Origin: an uncultured Porphyromonadaceae bacterium
GTDB taxonomy: Bacteria > Bacteroidota > Bacteroidia > Bacteroidales > Muribaculaceae
DNA: 40,250 nucleotides
NCBI GenBank assembly: GCA_900547825.1
Contig: URII01000019.1
Location: forward strand, 1 to 40,250
Reading direction: 5' to 3'
Part shown: positions 17,527 through 24,325 of the stretch, piece after piece
How the letters are laid out: every line of letters starts with the position of its first letter
How positions within the stretch are numbered: the stretch's first letter is position 1
Program-made: the position numbers and the translations under genes
Notes under the pieces: model-generated
Seen by the model: only the letters and a program-made list of their open reading frames with translations
Told to the model about the DNA's origin: nothing
The model's database searches: none

Positions 17527-18279
17527 ATGAAACTAAAACGATTGTTGCTTAGTGCATTCATTGCCATAATCGCATCATCGCTTTTCTCGGCCCTGGCAGG
17601 TGACACATACGTAGTCGCCGCCGGGGTTTCGGCTTATGTGAAGGCTCCAAAGCTAAACATATGCGATCGTGATGCAAATGAATTTGCAAAGACTATGAAA
17701 AAGGCCGGTTGTCATGTATCGGTTTTCACATCATCCAATGCCACACATGATAATATAATATATGCTATCCGGCGCATAGCTAAAAGGGCTAATCCGGACG
17801 ATCGGTTTGTATTTTATTTCAGTGGCCATGGCGCGGAAGGAAATCTTGTTGCCTACGACGGAAGCAAAAAGTTCCTGATCCCCTACACGGAACTTATAAA
17901 AGAGATGTCGGCTGTGAATGCCGGACAGAAAGTGGCATTTATCGATGCGTGCTTTTCGGGCACTGTCGAGACTGCTTTGGTTTCGGAGCCAGGTGACTGG
18001 CAGTCGGATGCGAAAAACAAGAATGTGATACTCTTCATGTCCTCGGACGCCAAGGAATCCTCGTTGGTAAGTAATTTTGCCGGAAACAGTTTCTTCACCC
18101 GTTCGGTGCTCAATTGCCTTCAGGGCCTTTGTGATAAAAACCGCGACAAAAAGATAACTATGGGAGAGATGTTCGAATACATATCCGGCGATGTGAAGCG
18201 CCGTTCAAAAGGTGAGCAGAATCCTGTCCTTATTTCTTCGCCTGAAAATCTCAATGCCGTGTTTATGAAATGGCGTTAA
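17527..18279 (+). CDS. Caspase-family (C14-like) cysteine peptidase with signal peptide
   Basis: The 250-residue protein begins with a signal peptide (~1-25: LLLSAFIAIIASSLFSALAG). The rest is one caspase-hemoglobinase domain. The catalytic dyad is His101 in FYFSGHGAEG and Cys142 in FIDACFSG, each after its hydrophobic strand. Conserved LNICDRDANEFAKTM and FFTRSVLNCLQG helices are also present. There is no repeat or effector domain after it, so activity control must come from partners. Export would put the peptidase in the periplasm, while the FHA, PP2C and regulator are cytoplasmic. It shares the unit of acidic protein A. The substrate is unknown. Confidence 0.9.
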   Translation: MKLKRLLLSAFIAIIASSLFSALAGDTYVVAAGVSAYVKAPKLNICDRDANEFAKTMKKAGCHVSVFTSSNATHDNIIYAIRRIAKRANPDDRFVFYFSGHGAEGNLVAYDGSKKFLIPYTELIKEMSAVNAGQKVAFIDACFSGTVETALVSEPGDWQSDAKNKNVILFMSSDAKESSLVSNFAGNSFFTRSVLNCLQGLCDKNRDKKITMGEMFEYISGDVKRRSKGEQNPVLISSPENLNAVFMKWR

Positions 18280-18290
18280 GTGCGGTTTCA

Positions 18291-18301
18291 TCCCTAAACC
18301 C
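18291..18301 (+). promoter_or_regulatory. Second copy of the TCCCTAAACCC box
   Basis: TCCCTAAACCC starts 41 bases before the -33 TTG at 18332 and 64 bases before the -7 box, as at the 16582 promoter. A clear second repeat is not visible here. Confidence 0.45.
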
Positions 18302-18331
18302 GGATGTTTCACAACTGATCTATTAATATAG

Positions 18332-18362
18332 TTGCATGTGGGGAACTCTCCGGTTAACTTTG
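18332..18362 (+). promoter_or_regulatory. Promoter of acidic protein B/FHA/PP2C unit
   Basis: TTG at 18332-18334, a 20-base spacer and TAACTTTG at 18355-18362 match the consensus. The leader to 18406 is about 37 bases. Confidence 0.65.
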
Positions 18363-18405
18363 CAATATCAAAAAACATATTTCATCCTCAATAAAAACAC
18401 AAGTT

Positions 18406-19332
18406 ATGAACCACACTCCCAACATTCCCCCTATACCGGTGAAAGGTGCTGCTGCGGCTGCTTCTACAAAAGGCGGAGCCGCTGTGGCTGCTGCTGTTTC
18501 AGCCGCCGGAGGTGCTGCCGCAGGTATCGGAGGCGCCTATATAGCTGAAAAAATAAATGAAGAACCTGTAGAGATAGCCGAGATTGACGAAACGGTTGCT
18601 CCCGCATCTCCAAAGGAAGAAGTGAAACCGGAACCGGTGGTGTCGGATCAGCCTGAAACTCCGTCAGCGACAGCTGAAGTTACACCTGCTGCCGAGACTC
18701 CCGCACATACCTCGCAGCCTGCCGCAGAACAGCCTGCTCAGAATGTTACCCCATCACAGCCTGCCGAGCAGCCTGTGGCTCCGGTGGAACAGCCTGTGGC
18801 AAACAATGAGCCGATAAAGATCGATGACCTTGATGATGTTGACCCCATGTTGCTTGCCGACGAACTTGCCGATGTAGAGCTTATCGACACTGAGGCTGCC
18901 GGCGATCCCCGCTTCTTTACACCCACCGATTATTATCAGGCCACCAACATAAGCGGGCAACAGGAAGCCGTGGTTGCAGCCCAGCTACCCACAGGCGAAC
19001 AGGTGTTTCTTGTGGACAGCAATCAGGACGGTGCGTTTGAGCGTGTTACCGATGTGAACGGAAATATCCTTGCCGACGGTGACGACCTTGTGGCCACAAC
19101 GGTAGATGATGCTATCGCTGTTCTGAACGATGGAAACGGCTATGCCGGTGATGTGGCCTCGGCTTCGGAACTTCCCCATGGCGATGCTCCTGTAATGGCT
19201 GGCGTCGATGAGGTTATCGTTCCTGATGGTGCTATGCCGGTTGATTATACAGCAGAGACGCCTGTGGCCGGTTATCAGGAGGATTTGCCCGGTGATTATA
19301 CGTTTGATACCCCTGAAATAATCGAGGCATAG
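18406..19332 (+). CDS. Acidic protein B with N-terminal Gly/Ala-zipper segment
   Basis: This 308-residue protein is the architectural twin of acidic protein A. A short polar start is followed by a Gly/Ala-rich hydrophobic segment (~14-48: GGAAVAAAVSAAGGAAAGIGG). An EPVEIAEID motif comes next, echoing EPIEMEEN in protein A. A long Pro/Glu/Ala/Gln linker (~60-140, repeats of EQPV/QPA) leads to a region with DSNQDGAFERVTDVNGNILADGDD (~204-228), reminiscent of calcium-binding Asp loops, and an acidic C-terminal tail. No enzyme motif is present. Its stop codon overlaps by one base the GTG start of the zinc-ribbon/FHA gene, implying coupled translation and equal dosage. Confidence 0.75.
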   Translation: MNHTPNIPPIPVKGAAAAASTKGGAAVAAAVSAAGGAAAGIGGAYIAEKINEEPVEIAEIDETVAPASPKEEVKPEPVVSDQPETPSATAEVTPAAETPAHTSQPAAEQPAQNVTPSQPAEQPVAPVEQPVANNEPIKIDDLDDVDPMLLADELADVELIDTEAAGDPRFFTPTDYYQATNISGQQEAVVAAQLPTGEQVFLVDSNQDGAFERVTDVNGNILADGDDLVATTVDDAIAVLNDGNGYAGDVASASELPHGDAPVMAGVDEVIVPDGAMPVDYTAETPVAGYQEDLPGDYTFDTPEIIEA

Positions 19333-19922
19333 TGGCAGGACAACTTGTGGACATAACATGCCGGAAGTGCGGTGCGAAACGGCGCATCACGCTTCCGGCA
19401 AAACCGGGACGCTATTCGGTACCGTGTCCCAACGAGGAATGTCGTGAACCGATGATCTTCGTTGTGCAGCCCAAAGAGATAAAAATGGGGCAGGGCACAT
19501 CATCGGGAACTCCGGGTGCGGATTCTGCCCGCAATGATGGGTCCAAGGTAGCCACCATGATGGTGAAGCCGGGCAAACGCTGCGGAGAGATTGTTCACCA
19601 TGAGTTGGTGATCCGTAATCTGATGCGGCGCAACCGCCATTTCCGTTTGCATGAGGGCAGCAATACTGTGGGACGCGCCGACGCCGACAAGCCCTCGGAT
19701 ATCTCCATTGACACTGACCGTACTATGTCACGCCGTTCAGTGGATATATTGATGGATGTTACTCCGGAAGGAGCCGTTTTCAAGCTCAAGGTACTCGGAG
19801 CCACTAATCCCGTGCTCCATAACGGACAGCCTCTGAGTGTGGGCGATGAAATATATCTTACCTCAGGCGATACGGTCAAGTTGGGTTCAACGGTGTTCCA
19901 TTTTTTACCGGTTAAAGAATGA
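19332..19922 (+). CDS. Zinc-ribbon/FHA protein
   Basis: The 196-residue protein starts at GTG 19332, sharing its G with the TAG of the preceding gene. An N-terminal zinc ribbon has Cys10, Cys13, Cys32 and Cys37 (CRKC...CPNEEC). A disordered linker (~50-85) is followed by an FHA domain (~88-193): FRLHEGSNTVGRADADKPSDISID, then SRRSVDI at 133-139, VLHNGQPL and DTVKLGSTVFHFL. The FHA consensus SRxH has Ser in place of His at 136, which may weaken or change phosphopeptide binding. The ribbon and FHA are in the opposite order to the 15868 protein. Its stop overlaps the PP2C start (ATGA), so they are translationally coupled. Confidence 0.85.
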   Translation: MAGQLVDITCRKCGAKRRITLPAKPGRYSVPCPNEECREPMIFVVQPKEIKMGQGTSSGTPGADSARNDGSKVATMMVKPGKRCGEIVHHELVIRNLMRRNRHFRLHEGSNTVGRADADKPSDISIDTDRTMSRRSVDILMDVTPEGAVFKLKVLGATNPVLHNGQPLSVGDEIYLTSGDTVKLGSTVFHFLPVKE

Positions 19923-20812
19923 TTCTTAAACTTGGTCAGTCATATTCGTTTTCAGGCATAGGGCGCAGGGCAAATCAGGAGGACGCCCGTATGCCCGACT
20001 CTGATATGCCTTCCACAGATAGTATTGTATTCGCTGTTTGTGATGGCGTGGGCGGTCAGGATAAAGGCGAGGTTGCTTCTGCGTCTGTAGCCCGTTCCAT
20101 AGCGGAGTCCACCCGTGATTTAAGGCTTGATACACCGGTCGACATGTCGGTGATAGAAAATATTATGGCCGGATGTTATGAGGAATTGTCACACATAACG
20201 GATGACGGTAATCGAGGCATGGCCACCACTCTTGCCCTTGTAATATTCAATAGGGCCGGATGTTATACGGTCCATATCGGTGACAGCCGTATCTATCAGC
20301 TTCGGCCTGGGGTTGGGATAGTGTTTCGCTCAAAGGACCATTCGCTTGTGTCCGATCTCGTGGCTGCCGGATTGCTCAGCGCGGAGGAAGCCCGCAATCA
20401 TCCGCGGAGAAATGTGATAACACGGTGCCTGAGGGTGCCGGATCCGTGTGAGGAACCGTCACAGGCCACTACTTCGTTGTTATCTGACATCAGGCCCTCC
20501 GACATATTCCTGCTTTGTAGCGATGGAGTTCTTGAATCCATGGATGAAACCGAGCTTGTCGATCTGCTCACCGACCAGTCTCGTCCTGTGGCCGAGCGTG
20601 TTGAGACATTGCGTCAGGCATGTGCCGACAACAGCAACGACAACAATACAGCTATTGTAATTCCGGTGGATTCTGCCGATGGGGCTTCTGCTGATGCAGC
20701 TGGTTCTGTCATACGTACCCGCGAGACGAGCTTCTCGCTCCCGCATATTGAGCCTACCCGTACGGTTGTAAAAAAGATTTCCGATATGTTTCGTAAGATC
20801 ATAAGGAGATAG
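19919..20812 (+). CDS. PP2C-family Ser/Thr protein phosphatase
   Basis: This 297-residue cytosolic metal-dependent phosphatase retains all the metal-site motifs: RRANQED at 16-22, VCDGVGG at 40-46, GDSRIY at ~121-126, LCSDGVLE at ~199-206 and NDNNT at ~240-244. It would remove phosphate from Ser/Thr on proteins read by the two FHA proteins. PP2C genes of this type usually sit beside a Hanks-type kinase, yet none is in this window. The ATG at 19919 overlaps the upstream FHA stop by four bases. A ~50-residue basic tail follows the catalytic core. Confidence 0.95.
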   Translation: MILKLGQSYSFSGIGRRANQEDARMPDSDMPSTDSIVFAVCDGVGGQDKGEVASASVARSIAESTRDLRLDTPVDMSVIENIMAGCYEELSHITDDGNRGMATTLALVIFNRAGCYTVHIGDSRIYQLRPGVGIVFRSKDHSLVSDLVAAGLLSAEEARNHPRRNVITRCLRVPDPCEEPSQATTSLLSDIRPSDIFLLCSDGVLESMDETELVDLLTDQSRPVAERVETLRQACADNSNDNNTAIVIPVDSADGASADAAGSVIRTRETSFSLPHIEPTRTVVKKISDMFRKIIRR

Positions 20813-20854
20813 ATATTCATTGATTATATGCCAATAACCCAAACATTATAGATT

Positions 20855-22363
20855 GTGTCAAGATCAATATTTCTCAAAGCCGCTTTTCTGCTGATCTGTA
20901 TGATGAGCATTGCCGGATCTGCGTCATGCAAGCAGCGTGAATCCGTTTCAGGCGATTCGGTTCAGCTACTTATGCGTCAGGCCTCGGCAGGCAATTCTGA
21001 GGCCTGTTATCAGCTCGGGAATATATACCTTCAGGGCGTGAAGGGGTTGAGTGCCGACTCTTCAGCGCGTGTGGCTGCCAAATATTTTTCTTTGGGGGCC
21101 AAAGGGGGTAATGTTGAAAGCTACGCGGCATTGGGCCGGTGCCTCCGGACCGGTACCGGTGTCGAGAAAGATTCTTTGCGGGCATTGCGTATGATTCTTA
21201 CAGCTATCAAACTCGGCTCGGTCAGGTCATTGGACAGTGCCTCATCCAACGCTGCGCTCGGTTCGTTATTCGATATCTCGGTCATGCGGCAGTGTTATCT
21301 TCAGGGCATAGGTGTGAAGGCCGACCGTAAGCGTGCAATGGAATTTATGGAGATGGCGGCAAAAGGGGGCGACATGAAAGCCGCGGAGGAACTTGCCGAC
21401 TATTATTTTGACAACAAGAATTATCCGGCAGCCATAGATCTATATTGTAGTATTTCCGAACCATCCGATAAAGTCACATTCAGAATCGCACAGAGTGAGG
21501 CTACCACTAATCCTGAAGCATTCGATACAATATTGAAATTGGCACGCGAAGGGTATGGTCCGGCTCAGGCCGAGGCCGGAGAACTGTATTATACCGGTCT
21601 TACCGGCATAACAAGTATGAAGGAAGCCGCACGTTACAATTGCGAGGCTGCTTCCTCGGGTTTTCACAAGCCGGCATGGCGTTATGCCTCTCAGCTGATC
21701 AACGGACGGGGTGTGAAACGGAATTATGACAAAGCTATAGGATTGTTGCGTGATTTTATTTCCGCCGGATATGCCACAGCATTCCGTGATTCAATGTCGA
21801 ATTCATGGGCCGCACAGCCTTTTGTTCCATATCTTAAAGGTGTGGCGCTTCTTGAGACCGATAATTACAGAGATGCGGCCCCGTTGTTTAAAGAGGCAGC
21901 AAAGAAAGGCGTTGATGAGGCTCTCGTGGGTTCAGCTATGATAACATACCGCAACGGAGATATTGACAAGGCTGTGAAAGAATTGCAGCGGCTTAATAAA
22001 AAGGGGATTGCCGCTGCGGGAATACAGTTGGCGCGTATATATTCCTCCGGAAAGGGTATAGAGAGAGATTTTGACAAGGCATTGGAATGTCTGAAGCAAT
22101 ACACCGGTGCTGCTAATGCAATTGCTTGTGCCGAGGCAGGAAACATATACTATGCTATGGGCGATTATGATAAAGCCTGTGAGGCTTATGCCGAGGCATT
22201 CGCCGCATGCGGAATGGATCAGGATACCAGGCTCCGTTACGCAGAATGTCTCCGCAGTGGGAAAGGATGTACACGCGACGATGAACTCGCCTCACGGGTG
22301 TCCTCTATGGCTCCGACAACGCGCCTTATTGATCTGTTCACGATTGTGAGATCACTTGACTGA
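20855..22363 (+). CDS. Sel1-like-repeat lipoprotein
   Basis: The start is GTG 20855, because a stop lies two codons upstream and this start yields a complete lipoprotein signal (FLKAAFLLICMMSIAGSASC, Cys25). The 502-residue protein is then almost wholly Sel1-like/TPR helical repeats: AGNSEACYQLGNIYLQG at ~42-58, GGNVESYAALGRCLRTGTGV, GGDMKAAEELADYYF, GYGPAQAEAGELYYTG and AGIQLARIYSSGKGIERDF. Such repeats form scaffolds for protein partners. It would be anchored in an envelope membrane on the periplasmic side, where the exported caspase could meet it. It is 42 bases after the PP2C gene and is the last gene of the unit. Confidence 0.85.
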   Translation: MSRSIFLKAAFLLICMMSIAGSASCKQRESVSGDSVQLLMRQASAGNSEACYQLGNIYLQGVKGLSADSSARVAAKYFSLGAKGGNVESYAALGRCLRTGTGVEKDSLRALRMILTAIKLGSVRSLDSASSNAALGSLFDISVMRQCYLQGIGVKADRKRAMEFMEMAAKGGDMKAAEELADYYFDNKNYPAAIDLYCSISEPSDKVTFRIAQSEATTNPEAFDTILKLAREGYGPAQAEAGELYYTGLTGITSMKEAARYNCEAASSGFHKPAWRYASQLINGRGVKRNYDKAIGLLRDFISAGYATAFRDSMSNSWAAQPFVPYLKGVALLETDNYRDAAPLFKEAAKKGVDEALVGSAMITYRNGDIDKAVKELQRLNKKGIAAAGIQLARIYSSGKGIERDFDKALECLKQYTGAANAIACAEAGNIYYAMGDYDKACEAYAEAFAACGMDQDTRLRYAECLRSGKGCTRDDELASRVSSMAPTTRLIDLFTIVRSLD

Positions 22364-22394
22364 CCTGTAATTTAGTTTAGGGGCATATGAAAAA

Positions 22395-22423
22395 AGAGAG
22401 GGTGTCATCACGACGGCCTCTCT
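22395..22423 (+). terminator. Weak hairpin after the signalling block
   Basis: AGAGAGG (22395-22401) can pair with CCTCTCT (22417-22423) across a 15-base loop. No T-run follows, so it may only slow transcription. Confidence 0.35.
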
Positions 22424-22528
22424 CTCCATTCATCACATTATGCTTAAAAACTAAAATCCGAATGAAAAATATCTACTTGTTATGCTATTGTTTGTTCTTA
22501 TGTTGTCGGTTTTAATGTGCCGTACTGA

Positions 22529-23104
22529 TCAGTAACGGCTTCCTACCACATCCCAGTCGACGATAGGCCACAGAGCATTAAGCGCATCGCCTCGTCGGTT
22601 CTGGTAGTCGAGATAATAGGCGTGCTCCCATACATCGAAAGTAAGTATAGGCGTAAGCCCTTCGGTCATCGGGTTTCCGGCGTTGGATGTGGATGTTATG
22701 TATAGTTTGCCGGACTGGTCTCTTGAAAGCCATACCCAGCCGGAGCCGAACCGTTTCACGCCTTCTTCCACAAACAATTTCTTGAAATTGTCGAATGATC
22801 CGAAGTCGCGGTCTATGGCCTGGCGTAGTTTGCCTGATGGTTCACCTTGTCCGTCGGGAGAAAATGAGAAGAAATAAAAAATATGGTTCCAAGCCTGCGA
22901 AGCGTTGTTGAATAACGCGCCGTCACTTTGCCTTATTATATCCTCTAATTCCATATCGGCATAGATAGTGTTCTCGATCAGCTTGTTGAGATTCTCGATA
23001 TACGCTTTCTCATGCTTTCCGTAATGGAATTCTATTGTGCGTTCTGAAATGGCAGGTGCCAGAGAAGAAGCGGGATAAGGTAATTCGGGTTGAGTGTAAA
23101 TCAT
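22529..23104 (-). CDS. sodB: Superoxide dismutase (Fe/Mn)
   Basis: The 191-residue cytosolic enzyme converts superoxide to hydrogen peroxide and oxygen. The four metal ligands are present: His27 (FHYGKH), His74 (AWNHIFYF), Asp157 and His161 (FDVWEHAYY). The length and the FNNASQAWNH motif resemble the iron or cambialistic form of Bacteroides. The start is ATG 23104. It stands as a single gene, with a 12-bp perfect inverted repeat 20 bases before its start. I saw no consensus promoter, suggesting regulated transcription. Confidence 0.95.
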   Translation of the reverse strand: MIYTQPELPYPASSLAPAISERTIEFHYGKHEKAYIENLNKLIENTIYADMELEDIIRQSDGALFNNASQAWNHIFYFFSFSPDGQGEPSGKLRQAIDRDFGSFDNFKKLFVEEGVKRFGSGWVWLSRDQSGKLYITSTSNAGNPMTEGLTPILTFDVWEHAYYLDYQNRRGDALNALWPIVDWDVVGSRY

Positions 23105-23123
23105 ATTCTATGTAGCTTTAAAG

Positions 23124-23155
23124 TGTTTATTGGATCATGTTATATCCAATAAACA
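23124..23155. terminator. Hairpin between hemW and sodB
   Basis: TGTTTATTGGAT (23124-23135) is perfectly complementary to ATCCAATAAACA (23144-23155). It lies after the hemW stop and 20 bases before the sodB ATG. It may terminate the hemW operon or act as an operator or leader structure of sodB. Confidence 0.55.
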
Positions 23156-23200
23156 ATCATGGCCTGCGAAGGTTCGTGTTGCCACTGTAATTAACAATAG

Positions 23201-24316
23201 TTAGTCTATCAGATCGACTAATATCGAATCGGAAGTCAGCCAGCTGTTTTCGGTTATCCTTACTGTGTGGGGTTGTGTGCCGGTGAACTCCATTTTCCCT
23301 GCTGTTATGAAGTGTTGTATGCGTTGCCGCAGGCGACCGGCAGCTTCTATTCCGAATCTGTTTACGCATTCCTCCATATCCAGCCCACGGGCTGTGCGTA
23401 AGCGTGTTATTACAAAGTCATTGAACAGCTCTTCCTGACTCTCGTCCTCGAAGTCACATGCCGAGAGGGGTGAGGCGATATAGGATGCAATGTCGGATCG
23501 GTTGATACGGCGACAGTTTTTCCCGTTGAAAGAGTGGGCGCCGGCGCCAAGACCTATATATGGAGTCATGTCCCAGTATGAGGAATTATGTACTGCTTCA
23601 TGGCCCGGCAGCGCAAAATTGGATATCTCATAATGGTTGTAGCCGTATCTGTGTGCTGCCTCGCAGAGTATATCATACATTTCCACTGCCATATTTTCAT
23701 CCTGTGGAGGCAGTTTGCCGGCTATCTGCATGGCATGGAACCGTGTGCCTTTTTCATATGACAGGAGGTAGGCCGACAGATGTTCGGGATGAAGCTCCAG
23801 TATGCCATACAGAGACTGCTCCCAGTCCCTGACAGTTTGTCCCGGAAGTCCGTATATCAGGTCGAGGCTGATTTCAGCTATCCCGCCCGCACGTAGTGTA
23901 TGATATGCTTCTATGGCGTGTGATGCCGAATGTCGGCGTCCCATGAGCCGGAGCATGTCGTCATCAAGCGCTTGGACGCCCATTGACACTCGGTTTATGC
24001 CAAGTTGTCGGAATAGATTCGTTTTATTAGAATCGATATCCTCCGGATTGACCTCAATGGTCATTTCCTTAAGGTTACTGTATTCTATATTTCTGCATAA
24101 CCGTATCAGTTCCTCATCAGGCAGAATTGACGGAGTCCCGCCTCCTATATACACAGTTTCTGTCCTGTCGCCGGTCTCCCCGCTCCGTGACTTTGCTTCC
24201 GTTATAATAGCATCGACATAACGCCCCATGAGATTATGGTGGCGGGGCGAGGAATAAAAATCGCAGTAACCGCATTTGGAATGGCAGAACGGGATATGTA
24301 TGTATATTCCTGACAT
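23201..24316 (-). CDS. hemW: HemW-type radical SAM protein (heme chaperone)
   Basis: The 371-residue protein carries the radical SAM cluster motif CHSKCGYC (Cys11, Cys15, Cys18), preceded by the typical IYIHIPF start. TVYIGGGTPSIL and IEVNPEDI follow, as in coproporphyrinogen III oxidase-like proteins. The CxxxCxxC spacing and the YWDMTPYIGLGAGAHSF motif place it with HemW, a heme-binding chaperone, rather than HemN. It is the third gene of a minus-strand unit, nine bases after the addB-like gene. A hairpin follows its stop. Confidence 0.9.
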   Translation of the reverse strand: MSGIYIHIPFCHSKCGYCDFYSSPRHHNLMGRYVDAIITEAKSRSGETGDRTETVYIGGGTPSILPDEELIRLCRNIEYSNLKEMTIEVNPEDIDSNKTNLFRQLGINRVSMGVQALDDDMLRLMGRRHSASHAIEAYHTLRAGGIAEISLDLIYGLPGQTVRDWEQSLYGILELHPEHLSAYLLSYEKGTRFHAMQIAGKLPPQDENMAVEMYDILCEAAHRYGYNHYEISNFALPGHEAVHNSSYWDMTPYIGLGAGAHSFNGKNCRRINRSDIASYIASPLSACDFEDESQEELFNDFVITRLRTARGLDMEECVNRFGIEAAGRLRQRIQHFITAGKMEFTGTQPHTVRITENSWLTSDSILVDLID

Positions 24317-24325
24317 TATGGTCGT

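Noticed and set aside
15431..22363. Reading the FHA/PP2C block as a type VI secretion or tellurite-type phosphorylation cluster
   Set aside because: No sheath, baseplate, VWA (TerY-like) or kinase gene is present.
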